This document shows, one piece after another, positions 54,873 through 64,000 of a stretch of 64,000 nucleotides of DNA (positions are counted from its first letter, which is position 1; each line of letters starts with the position of its first letter). Both the position numbers and the translations under genes were made by a program. Source of the DNA: Actinostola sp. cb2023. Taxonomy: Eukaryota > Cnidaria > Anthozoa > Actiniaria > Actinostolidae. The notes under the pieces were generated by a model, which was not told where the DNA came from, did not search any database, and saw only the letters and a list, made by a program, of their open reading frames with translations. The stretch lies in contig JAUJYZ010000718.1 of NCBI GenBank assembly GCA_033675265.1, positions 92,001 through 156,000 on the forward strand, written 5' to 3'.

Positions 54873-56751
54873 AGATTTCTACCCATGTGATATTACTTCA
54901 CGTATCCATACACATGGTACACAAACAACCTTTCTGTGAAAGACTGACTTTAAAATTAAAAAAATGGATTGCATTGAACCAGTTTTCAGTTTGGAGAAAA
55001 GTCGTAGTATGTGTTCGAACCCTGTTCACTGTTGTTGTCTTTGACTTTATTGAATCATTAAGTCTTCTTGTTCTTTTCAAACAGCCTTCAAAACTGTCAC
55101 ACTAAAGCATTGTCTCTGGTTATCGCTACAAGTCGTTGGATTACTCTGTATACAGATATGCTTTGCGCATTCTTCGTGACCGTGGTCGCATTTGGAACAA
55201 TACATTTGCATTTAAACCCAGGTATTTTATGGCAATTATGTAAATTTATTATTGACATATGGCCGGTCCAGGAATTGGACACCACCGCAGTGACCACCCA
55301 TGATATGCTTCCCATAATTGCACTAAGAGCACTTTTGTTTTGATAAGGCTTTTTCCCCCGGCCACAATTTCTTCTTCTGCCCACTACTTGACCGATTTAT
55401 AATTAGTTTCTCTTTTTCTAAATTTTATATTATAAAACAACTAGAAGATGGCTCTCCGTCATCTCTTTAACAAATAGAACAGCTTCAACGTACCGTGCTC
55501 CGTTCAGTAATAAAGCACACAGGAAGTTACGAGAACGCGAAAGAAGTGTAGGGAGAAACACGAGCCGTAGGCGAGTTACCAATATCTTTACCACACTTTT
55601 CTTATTTCAACAGCAACAACTGGGATGCTTTTCTTATGTGTACTCGCGCTCTTGGGGCACACATCGTTAGCCATACGGATGTTGTCTGATGTAGAAACTC
55701 AAATGGTGTCAGTGGAGCGAGTCAAAAGGTACACCAAACTACCTTCAGAGCCAGGTTACCAAAGACATGGGGAACCCCCTGGGGACTGGCCGGATAAAGG
55801 AGCTCTGAGTGTGCAAGGGTTGTCCATGGTGTACTTAGAGGGTGGAGTCTGTGTCTTATAGGACGTGAGCTTTGACGTGAAACCACAAGAAAAGGTGGGC
55901 ATATCGCATCGCGGGACGGACTGGAGCTGGCAAATCATCACTGGTAGCTGCCTTGTTCCGTATGCCGGACCCTCAAGGACACATACTCATTGATAGTGTA
56001 GATCTCGGTAATTTGAATATTCAAGCAGCTCACAGGTCGATGGCCGTCATCTCTCAGAATCCTGTCTTATTCAGTGGAACTCTCCAGCACAATCTCGATC
56101 CATTTCATCATTTTACTGAAGAGCAGATCTGGACAGCGCTAACAGTGGTGCAAATGAGAGACCGCGTCAGCAAACTCGATGGTCTCCTAGAATATTCTAT
56201 CGGTGAAAATGGATCTGGTTTTAGTGTTGGTGAAACGCAGTTACTGTTTCTTGCTCGAGCACTTCTCCAACGGTGCAAAATCCTTTTCCTGGATGAAGCA
56301 ACAGCCAACGTGGATTACAAGACGGACCAGCTGGTTCAACAAGTTGTCAGGGAAAAGTTTGGCAATTGTACCGTTCTTACCATAGCACATCGACTGAACA
56401 CCATCATGGACTATGATAGGGTACTGGTACTTGACGGTGGTCACGTGGTAGAATACGATAGTCCAGCTATCCTTACTGCTAAGAGTGACGGCGTTTTTGC
56501 ACAGTTGGTACAAAGTCAGCAGGGAAATGGGACGTCTGATAATTTATAAATCTTTACAAGTTACTTCGCTATTTCCGCCATGTCGTATCCTTATTTTGAG
56601 GGTCCACTTTTCTCAATCTGTATGCTTGATAACGATAGGCAATGACTTCTGTCTATGATACACTAACTAGAACAAAGATAAGCCCTTCTATCTCTAGATC
56701 TGATTAGTTCTTAGTGACAGGTAGCCCAAGTATGGGAGTGGTTATATATTT

Positions 56752-56941
56752 AACAAATAACCGATAGTTTGTCGTGGTATGTCCTCTGATACTGACCACG
56801 GTTTGCGTCACCGAGTCGTCAAAATTGCTGTGGAATCACGAGGCGTAGCCGAGTGATTCCACTGAACAATTTTGATGACGAGATGGCGCAAACCGTAGTC
56901 TATCAGAGGACATACCACGACAAACTATTCGGTTATTTGTT
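56752..56941. mobile_element. Foldback MITE downstream of the right ABCC copy
   Basis: AACAAATAACCGATAGTTTG and complement, inner TCGTGGTATGTCCTCTGATA pair. A fragment of the same family (CGTGGTATGTACTCTGATAG) is at about 57662-57681. A solitary hAT-like end ACAGGTAGCCCAAG lies just upstream at 56717. Confidence 0.8.
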
Positions 56942-58230
56942 TTTTTTTACCACAAAAACAAAATAAATCCCGCAAGTTAAACCTACGAACTTTTGCAATT
57001 GCTCAAAAACATTGCAGATCGCGCAATCATGGTCTATAATTTTCTCGCTTTTTCATTGGTCGATGGAATTTGTAAACAAGCATCTTGCCGTTTTCATTGG
57101 TTGGATTTTGACAAGCAACCATTTGAATGCTACTTGCAAGCTTGTCAAATCAGTTTTCAATTTTATCGGCAAGCAGCCTTCACTCGGGGATCAGCCAAAA
57201 TCAGTTCAAAATCAGAGTTTTCAAGTCTGACAGAAACTCTCAGAGAATTAATTATCAGTGGGGAAAGCTTCACCTTGTGCCTGGTCATTGTGTGAAATCT
57301 GAAAGATGCCTTTTTGACAGTCAACAAAGCCGCAAAAATACTCTAAAATCTGGAAAATTCAGTCAATGGAGAAAAGCACGAGGTCGCTTGAAAAATATAA
57401 AATAACGTTAGAGAACAGTACTTCAGCGGAGTATTCATGGTCTGTAGATTTTCTCAAGTCATGGATTTACCATCACAGGGTCCAAAAGTCAACAAATGAA
57501 CTTTTTTTCCCATGAATAGCATCGATACGATAGATCTAGTTTTTACTTGAATGAAAGAACAAACAGTGGAAGAAGCGCTGCAACTGATGGAAAATTTCGC
57601 TTACTAATGCTATGAACTGTGGATGTGATTTACGATCGATAGTCGGTTGATGACGTCCTACCGTGGTATGTACTCTGATAGACCACGGTTGATCGACCAA
57701 TGATAGAGCGAGAAATTGACTAGTTGTGGTAAAATTAACTATAAACTGTAGCTGTGCAATTGTTGGTGACCATAATATGACCATGTTCTGAAACATGCAC
57801 GAATGAGACAAACACGTCTTTTCCCCTTTTCCATTATTCGTTGCTCTCATTGACATTTTGTTTCTCATTCGTGTATAATAACATGAACATACTACTCGGC
57901 AAACCTTACTTCTTTTATGGCCACGTATTGCATAGGGGTTGCAGCTTCAGCCGCGGGGCGCACATTATATGACTCGACTACGACTCTATTGTCTTGCAGT
58001 ATATACTACTCGATTTCGCAAGGGTACGCATGCGCAAATTAAGATCGTAGGGCTGTGCATGTGTTTATACATTAGGCTAACCTGGGTCATTCTATCATGA
58101 GATTGGCTAGTACTAGTAATTGGCGAGTATTGTATTTGTCTTATTTATTAATCCCTTTTACATGTAGATTTTATTTTCTTCTTCTTTCACTCCAGTATTT
58201 CTTTTGCTATTATTGTAATTTACTATATTG
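56942..58230. other. Gene-free stretch
   Basis: Small overlapping frames in several readings look like chance. The region includes the 57662 MITE fragment but no recognisable protein. Confidence 0.45.
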
Positions 58231-59584
58231 TCAATGACCTAAACCCAAAAGACCATTATTATAATAGAATAGATGTGTTTCCCCATGACAATCGGCGCTG
58301 AGGCTATTTTTAGCCTGTGGTTCCAAGAATTCATCTACGGAAAATAGTCTGCTATCATCTCGTCCACGTGCTCGCCTCATCTGTTGGGCAACTTCGTCTC
58401 CACTGCTTTTCTTTCCTGACTGCTCTCCTAGATTGAACTTAAGATCGAGAAAGTTCTTCTGTTTAGCACTATATCGCACTTTTCTTGAGCTGGATTTCAG
58501 CGCCCAACCCATACACAATGTACTTCAGCCAGGCTGTAATGAAGTGGAGCTACAAACTGGTATGCTTGGTCGAGTTTTAGTTTCAATTGCCCTTCCTGTA
58601 GGTGTTTAGCATAGCTTATTTTAGCTCTATCCTGAAGAGTTATTTTTTCAAGAGATCTCTTGTGTGCACCCAGCTCGCAGTGTCGCTCCAAAGCTGAATA
58701 TCTTATAAAAGCCACAGTACAGCTCTGACCAGGACATGTGAATATTCTTTGCGATTGACTGTCATCAGGTTCAGTACTACATGGGTTGGAATTGTCTTCA
58801 GACGAAATGGAGTTGCTGTTTAGCTTGTCAACCTCTTCCTCGCTGTTGCAATCATCTACTGCGAGGCTCATATTAACATACTGCAAATAAAGAAAGTGCG
58901 TTTCAAATGGATGGGTCCGGGGGATGGGTGTACTTCAGATTATTTGTTCAAAGATGAGTGTTCTTCCACACGATCGCCGTGAATCGCTATGCAATCGTCA
59001 TCGGCAGTTTGTTAACGCACCGTAATTACCTGGTTTACCATTTTTGCTCTTTGAAAGATTTCTACAAATTCATCAGGACCAAAGACCGCATCTTCTTCAT
59101 ATTTGAACCAATTGTAGTCAGCGTCCTTGGGCACTGTAAATGAGTTGACGTATAAAATTATATCATACACGTACAGTAACATTAAACTAGCCTTGCATAT
59201 CTCGTTACTAGTACCTACTTTAATACCCGGCTTTAAAATAGCTTAAACTGACGTTATATAGTGAACACGTGTTTTTGAACAGTGTCCTGTAGTACCTGAA
59301 TGAAACGAACTCCACGAGAATAACTTGCCAGGTCCTACACGATAAGCTCGGAATGCTGTAAACCCCTGTCGTCCGGTGAAGGTGAAGTTATTGAGACTGC
59401 TAATGCCATCTAACTTGTAGGTTTTTGGACCTTTATAGTCGGTGTTGTTTACCTTCACCACAGCAACTCTGACACCTCGTATGCCTCCTCTTGAATCGAT
59501 GGCTATTTTCAATTCTCTTGAATTCATTACTGAGTGACCTTCGCTTACATAGATCTTCACGTGAGTAGTAGGAAAGTGCCGGTT
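58231..59584 (-). pseudogene. Zinc-finger-type protein, three exons seen, frameshift near the C-terminus
   Basis: Exons (minus): 59584-59296, 59133-59030, 58880-58231. Phases match and splice sites are GT-AG. Exon 1 has SLNNFTFTGRQGFTAFRAYR and VGPGKLFSWSSF; exon 2 has VPKDADYNWFKYEEDAVFGP; exon 3 holds a C2H2-like finger (TCPGQSCTVAFIRYSALERH then CELGAH) followed by SLEKITLQDRAKISYAKHL. After a frame slip near 58510 come WALKSSSRKVRYSAKQKNFL and DDSRLFSVDEFLEP. I remember this order from a lineage-expanded invertebrate zinc-finger family of unknown function. The N-terminus probably lies in unseen exons. The slip may be a sequencing error or mean a pseudogene. Confidence 0.62.
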
Positions 59585-59639
59585 CTGCAACACGGGCGCA
59601 CCGGTGCACACCGGTGCCATCCGATACCATCCGAGTTCT

Positions 59640-60435
59640 GGTCCACGGGCCGTCCGGTGCAGCCCGGAGCAGCCCGGTGCACCTCTGGAGTACTATTTTG
59701 AAAATGATCCTAGCCGTTACACCGCACCGGCCTAAGGGTCTATGTTATACCACGGTTATTTTTAGAATGACATTTTTTCGCTGACGTTTTTTTTTATTTT
59801 CCCGTATTTCATTTTTCCGTGAGTCAGCAGTTCGTGACACAAACAAGTGACGCCAGCACAAACAAACATAGACTAAAGAATAAGACAAAGCCTGTGTACA
59901 CAGTGGATAATCATCAAACAAACAAAACAAATTTATTTCAATTACAGTAGGGTAAACAATGGTTTTCCCGTTGTTGGATGTCATCAGTTATGTAACAACT
60001 GGTCTATAGCTTCATTTTATAAAGTATCTTCAACCTAATATTTTTATGTCGAGGTTTCAAACACCAATCTTCAGGATAAACAATGTACAAAGATAACTTA
60101 AACAATGGAGAGGCACGCTAGATAAGTGGTCTATTGTTGTATCAACAGGTGACCATATGTAAATTCGTCTGCGCCGTCAGAACAACAATAATAATAATAA
60201 TAATAATAACTAACTGACAATATTGACACCATGCAGAGTCAAACACACGAGTCTTTTTAAAAATGTGATTTATTTACAACTTGACAATTATAAAATCACA
60301 ACATTTCTCTAAATAATTATAAAATCACCATGACAACTCAAATTGATTTAGAAAGTTTTATTATTAGACTTCTAAGACATTTAAATATCCAAAACAAACA
60401 AAGAATGAAATTTGATAGTTCACATTCACTTGTTC
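59640..60435. other. Gene-free stretch before the virus-like cluster
   Basis: Contains a GC-rich patch with repeated CGGTGCA motifs (59580-59690), a short (AAT)n run at 60187-60209 and AT-rich sequence. A minus-strand AATAAA-type signal at about 60357-60363 could serve the ATPase-like gene. The left boundary of the integrated element was not found. Confidence 0.45.
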
Positions 60436-61948
60436 TTAATACTTCTGCCAGTTAGGTATTGATTTAATCACGGCTCTTAATCGTTCTGAACGTCGAGGAG
60501 GTATCACTACATCGTCGTATTTATGGGCATCCCGATAAGGTATCCACTTGATGGTTTTTTCTGTACTTGGTGAGGGAGTGGGTGGAAATATGGGTGGACC
60601 AGATGGAGTGTTTGGTGTATTGAACAAGGAGGTTGGTTGCCCCATTTCTGAATGGGCTCTTATTGGAGTAGAAGGAACCTCAACTGAAGTTGATGGTCTC
60701 GAAATAGACGGTCTAATTTTAGAGGTTAGGCGTTGTAACATGGAAGGTGGTTTAGATGTCACAAAACCACTATCACGACTTAGACTTGTTGAGGGAACAT
60801 TTTCTGGGGTTGTAAAAGCCGGCAGATGACTTTCATCAGCCAACGGTGGTAGGACTGCTTCTTGCCTGGGTCTGACCACCACACTGTTCGGAAGTTGTTG
60901 TTCGAGGTGGAGGTATCGATTAAACAATGAAGTGTATTCTTTCACTTTCACCTCTGGAGGAACACTGGGGTCTTTTAAAATGTGGTCCATCTGCTCTTCT
61001 AAATCCTGCATGGCTTTTAAGAGGGGTGACTGTAAGTACCCTTGACGTTGAAAAAAGTTACCGATGGTCTTCATCGCATCCAATTGACCCCCAGTCTGTG
61101 GGGGATCGTTGGGAAGAACATTAGTACGCAGTCGACACTCCTCTGGAGTATTGGGTTTGAGATCTACAAAGAGGTAGCCGTAAGGTCGTTGCACTGCAGC
61201 TTCATACTTATGAAGAAACTGATCGGTCTTGCCAGGGTACATCTGTTTTCCCAATGTTGTTATTTGTAGTTTGTCTCTTGGGTTTTTAAACAAAACCAAG
61301 TAGGCCGCATTCAAACTCAACGTGCGCATGATTTTGCCTTGAAAGTAAACATTCTGACAGAGGAAAATGACACTGAGATTTCGGTGGTGGGATCCCTTGG
61401 TAAATAAATTCAAGATCCTTTGGTCGTTGGAGGTCTCGGCCATTTGGTCGTCAATGACTATCAGATTGTTGACTTTGGGATCAAAATACCAATCCTCATC
61501 CAGGTCGTGAGGGATGCCTTTGACAAAGTCGATCTCTGGTAGAGCATGCTGCATTTGCTCATGCATAGGCCGGTTGCCATTGTGAATAGCTCCACACAAT
61601 ACGTTGAGGGGGAGGTTGAATGACTTCACTTGCGTGTTGAAGCAAGTTCTGAACCCAAACCGTTTTTCCGGACCCAGTCATTCCCGCCACGATAGCCGTG
61701 AAGGGGTGGTGTAAATGAAAACGGTCACACTTTATGTCTTCAACGTTTTGAGTCCGGGGGTAGGGAGTAAACCGTTGACCCCCTTTTTGCATTTCACTTT
61801 CTTGTAGTAAGCGTGTTCTATCAGGACCACTGATCTTGTGCACTCGAGTTAGATGAGACCACACATGTTGTACGGACTTACCGCAAATAGGACAGACCCG
61901 TACCATCTCGCGTCTTTTGAAGAATGAGGTCGATTTTTGAAAGAGCAT
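60436..61948 (-). pseudogene. Packaging-ATPase-like gene of a Maverick/adintovirus-type element, one frameshift
   Basis: In this family the FtsK/HerA-type ATPase pumps viral DNA into the capsid. The N-terminus has a zinc-finger-like CPICGKSVQHVWSHLTRVH. Walker A is AGMTGSGKT; Walker B is NLIVIDDQM; then LFTKGSHHRNLSVIFLCQN, LVLFKNPRDK and KQMYPGKTDQF follow in the usual order. A long Pro/Ser/Thr-rich tail ends near RSERLRAVIKSIPNWQKY. The frame breaks near 61560, after the Walker A block, so the product is split; this may be decay or a sequencing error. It is divergent from the two plus-strand genes across a satellite. Confidence 0.8.
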
Positions 61949-61977
61949 TAATTTATTGACTATTGACTTAGAGTTCG

Positions 61978-62670
61978 GAGTCTAAGACTCAGCTCGTAGG
62001 CTCGGCTCGTAGGCTCATAGGCTCGGCTCGTAGGCTCGGCTCGTAGGCTCGGCTCGTAGGCTCGTAGGCTCGGCTCGTAGGCTCGTAGGCTCGGCTCGTA
62101 GGCTCGTAGGCTCGGCTCGTAGGCTCGTAGGCTCGGCTCGTAGGCTCGGCTCGTAGGCTCGGCTCGTAGGCTCGTAGGCTCGGCTCGTAGGCTCGGCTCG
62201 TAGGCTCGGCTAGTAGGCTCGTAGGCTCGGCTCGTAGGCTCGGCTAGTAGGCTCGGCTCGGCTCGTAGGCTCGGCTAGTAGGCTCGGCTAGTAGGCTCGG
62301 CTCGTAGGCTCGGCTAGTAGGCTCGTAGGCTCGGCTCGTAGGCTCGTAGGCTCGGCTCGTAGGCTCGTAGGCTCGGCTCGTAGGCTCGGCTCGTAGGCTC
62401 GTAGGCTCGGCTCGTAGGCTCGGCTCGTAGGCTCGGCTCGTAGGCTCGGCTAGTAGGCTCGGCTCGGCTCGTAGGCTCGGCTAGTAGGCTCGGCTAGTAG
62501 GCTCGGCTAGTAGGCTCGTAGGCTCGTAGGCTCGGCTCGTAGGCTCGGCTCGTAGGCTCGTAGGCTCGGCTCGTAGGCTCGTAGGCTCGGCTCGTAGGCT
62601 CGGCTCGTAGGCTCGGCTAGTAGGCTCGTAGGCTCGGCTCGTAGGTTCGTAGGCTCGGATAAGCTCGTAG
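61978..62670. repeat. GGCTC/GTA-based satellite in the divergent intergenic region
   Basis: About 690 bases built from mixed 8-base (GGCTCGTA) and 13-base (GGCTCGGCTCGTA) units, some with CTAGTA for CTCGTA. It fills most of the gap between the ATPase-like gene and the plus-strand genes. GC-rich, unlike its surroundings. The frame encoding a repeated RAYEPS peptide on the minus strand is an artefact. Confidence 0.93.
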
Positions 62671-62714
62671 ACACGGTTATATGGCTATTGACCACTTAGT
62701 TGATAAATGAATAA

Positions 62715-62724
62715 TATATAAATA
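62715..62724 (+). promoter_or_regulatory. Candidate TATA box for the 62778 gene
   Basis: TATATAAATA lies 54 bases before the ATG at 62778 and immediately downstream of the satellite. Placement suits a compact viral-type promoter. Inference only. Confidence 0.4.
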
Positions 62725-62777
62725 GTGCTACCTATATTTAGGTCATTCATTTAGGAAGTAACCACTCTACAGACAAC

Positions 62778-63104
62778 ATGAGTCAACTACTATGTCAAAA
62801 TTTTGGTTATTTGCATCATTTAGCACATTGTTCACCTCACCAGAGGGCTTTTTTACTGGCTTCCGCTAGTCCAGAACAGGTTCATGCCATTTGTGAAGTG
62901 TGTTTGAATTTGTGTATGGGCACTATTCCGGTTACGGTTGGACTAAAAGAAAGACTTAGACCACATGTGGATATTATAAGAGAATTAGCGGACTCCTCAA
63001 TTCCTTTCAAAACCAAGAAAATAACTCTAGCCCAACACGGTGGGGGGTTTGTGTCCGATGTCATGTCACCGCTGATGTCGGCTTTGAGCCTGTTTTTGCT
63101 ATAA
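62778..63104 (+). CDS. Small virion-type protein of a Maverick/adintovirus-like element
   Basis: 108 residues, single exon, start at 62778 after a TATA-like box. Sequence features: a helical, Cys/His-rich N-terminal half (LLCQNFGYLHHLAH, AFLLASASPEQVHAICEVCL), a basic middle (LKERLRPHVDII, FKTKKITLAQHGGGF) and a hydrophobic C-terminus (LMSALSLFLL). I recall small proteins of this plan, with a glycine pair before a hydrophobic tail, next to packaging ATPases in Maverick/adintovirus-like elements, where a minor-capsid or core role is suspected. The glycine motif could be a protease site; unproven. The frame is intact. Confidence 0.6.
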   Translation: MSQLLCQNFGYLHHLAHCSPHQRAFLLASASPEQVHAICEVCLNLCMGTIPVTVGLKERLRPHVDIIRELADSSIPFKTKKITLAQHGGGFVSDVMSPLMSALSLFLL

Positions 63105-63108
63105 ATAA
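63101..63108 (+). promoter_or_regulatory. Candidate TATA box overlapping the upstream stop codon
   Basis: TATAAATA begins in the last codon and includes the TAA stop (63102-63104) of the small protein gene. It sits 53 bases before the ATG at 63161, nearly the same spacing as the TATA box of the upstream gene. Inference. Confidence 0.4.
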
Positions 63109-63160
63109 CGTCATCTTGAAAGAAAACCTTCATTTTACCTTGACTACCTGAGGAAGCAAC

Positions 63161-63955
63161 ATGAAGAGATCAAGAGTCGATTCTACTAGCTCTGAAGAAA
63201 GTTCAGTTTCTGGACAGAGTTCCTCGGAATTGGACATTTTTGACGACGAGATCAAAGAAGTTATGCAGGATCTCTCCCAGAGTACTATCCCGAAAGATAA
63301 GGCTCTAGCTTTTCTTCACAGTCTTGCTGCTTCAAAAAGTATTTTATACTGGAATTCTCATGGTGAGATGACTTATCATCAACGGAGAATTCCCCTGACC
63401 AATATAGTAGAACTCATTGAATATGCCATGTTATCTTACAACCTCGATGTCAGAACCCCGAGAGGACTCAAAACATTCACGAACGGGTTGTCGGAAGTCG
63501 GAATTGACAAAACACTTATACGAAACAAACGCTTGCTGGCAGATGTGGTTGCTAGGCAACCTGAAGAAGAGGATACTGACGATGAGAGTGAGAGTGGAGA
63601 AGAAGAAACGGATGAATCTGAGGCAGAAAGCACATCAACAAAATCTGACAGTGGCAAGTCAGAAAGTTCAGAATCGGATGATGAACCTAGGGAGTGTCAC
63701 GTGTGTCGTGACTTCAAACCGTTCTACTCGATACCTATTGTTCAATGCCCTAGATGTCTATGGCGAGAAGGCTACTACTGCCGTCAGAATCAACATGTCG
63801 AGTGCGACATATGTGCGCATGTGTTCCCAGTGGATGTCAAAACCACAAAAACAACCTTTTGCCGTTGTAGAGACTGCGATGCTGTTCATGAACTGTCGTT
63901 AAAATTCAATAAACTGAAACTCATTGACAGGGAACAAGAATCTGAAGAAGATTAA
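63161..63955 (+). CDS. Acidic zinc-ribbon protein of the virus-like cluster, unknown function
   Basis: 264 residues, intact, single exon. Order: Ser-rich N-terminus (about 1-28); a folded domain (about 30-128) with ILYWNSHGEMTYHQRRIPLT, NIVELIEYAMLSYNLDVRTP and RGLKTFTNGLSEVGIDKTLI; an acidic Ser/Glu/Asp tract (about 132-178); and a Cys-rich C-terminus with repeated CxxC pairs (ECHVCRDF, QCPRCLW, YYCRQNQHVECDICAHVF, FCRCRDCDAVHEL), likely binding several zinc ions. I recall relatives beside packaging ATPases in invertebrate genomes but no established function. The acidic region plus zinc ribbon could suit a transcription or DNA-binding role; inference. Right neighbours are outside the window. 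Confidence 0.65.
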   Translation: MKRSRVDSTSSEESSVSGQSSSELDIFDDEIKEVMQDLSQSTIPKDKALAFLHSLAASKSILYWNSHGEMTYHQRRIPLTNIVELIEYAMLSYNLDVRTPRGLKTFTNGLSEVGIDKTLIRNKRLLADVVARQPEEEDTDDESESGEEETDESEAESTSTKSDSGKSESSESDDEPRECHVCRDFKPFYSIPIVQCPRCLWREGYYCRQNQHVECDICAHVFPVDVKTTKTTFCRCRDCDAVHELSLKFNKLKLIDREQESEED

Positions 63956-63984
63956 ACCAGTTATATTTTGTCATGCAAACCCCA

Positions 63985-63990
63985 AATAAA
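63985..63990 (+). terminator. Polyadenylation signal for the 63161 gene
   Basis: AATAAA lies about 30 bases after the stop codon (63953-63955), giving a very short 3' UTR as in compact viral genes. Confidence 0.6.
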
Positions 63991-64000
63991 ACTTTCTAAA

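Larger units (their letters stand above)
43776..56549 (+). pseudogene. ABCC4/MRP4-like transporter, right copy, gutted
   Basis: Inverted partner of the left copy. Kept pieces: first exon 43776-44285 (5 differences in 170 residues from the left copy), a scrap of the NBD1-TMD2 linker at 52366-52457 (DLFEEDED-type acidic motif), TMD2 exon 53791-54361, exon 55085-55221, and the last exon 55614-56549. The rest of TMD1 and NBD1 is missing and 8 kb of mobile DNA lies instead. In the last exon a TAG at 55859-55861 replaces Lys, and a 7-base insertion near 55902-55909 destroys Walker A and the frame. Splice signals of the kept exons are canonical, including the acceptor lost in the left copy. Clearly a pseudogene; its lesions differ from the left copy's. 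Confidence 0.88.

Noticed and set aside
56993..57405. Three overlapping plus-strand frames of 72-100 codons
   Set aside because: Mutually overlapping with no homology; most likely chance frames in AT-rich DNA.
57536..57868. 110-codon minus-strand frame
   Set aside because: It overlaps a MITE fragment, has no recognisable domain and no splice or promoter support.
62507..62695. RAYEPS repeat-peptide frame on the minus strand
   Set aside because: Translation of the GGCTC/GTA satellite.

Overview
This is invertebrate animal DNA. It has spliced genes with GT-AG introns, abundant transposons and satellites, and no bacterial features. The proteins (a CYP3-like P450, MPDU1, MRP4-like ABCC transporters) are animal. 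The repeat-rich, moderately AT-rich sequence with DIRS, Ty3 and Maverick/adintovirus-type genes suits a marine invertebrate, perhaps a cnidarian or sponge. I cannot fix the phylum from sequence alone.

Layout. 1-8829: a 60-bp satellite running off the left edge. 8988-14841 (-): a complete five-exon CYP3-clan cytochrome P450 whose introns hold several foldback elements and a U6 snRNA-derived fragment. 15538-18489 (+): a complete five-exon MPDU1, head-to-head with the P450. About 19200-27956 (-): a multi-exon SAM-domain/coiled-coil gene rebuilt from phase-matched small exons. 28500-32250: gene-poor, with two abutting TTAA-flanked elements, short tandem repeats and a (TAA)n tract.

32257-56549 is an inverted duplication of an ABCC4/MRP4-like transporter gene. 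The left copy (-, start at 41332) keeps all regions but has two frameshifts and two aberrant splice sites. The right copy (+, start at 43776) lost most of TMD1 and NBD1 and has a stop codon and a 7-bp insertion in NBD2. The two starts face away from each other across about 2.4 kb. Their introns collected a Ty3 integrase fragment, a DIRS-type retroelement fragment, a TTAA-flanked element carrying an ORF that is itself split by a hAT-like element, and many foldbacks. Comparing the copies dates several insertions after the duplication.

58231-59584 (-): a zinc-finger-type gene, frameshifted near its end. 60436-63955: part of an integrated Maverick/Polinton/adintovirus-like element: a packaging-ATPase-like gene (-, one frameshift), a GGCTC-based satellite in the divergent intergenic region, a small virion-type protein (+) and an acidic zinc-ribbon protein (+). 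It runs to the right edge and no polymerase, integrase or capsid gene is visible.

The main points of interest are the independently broken inverted ABCC pair used as an insertion clock, the nested hAT-in-ORF-in-TTAA-element structure whose precise removal rejoins a reading frame, the many TTAA-flanked non-autonomous elements without a transposase in sight, and the virus-like cluster at the right edge. Exon borders were placed by hand from splice motifs, codon phase and remembered family similarity; no database search was run.
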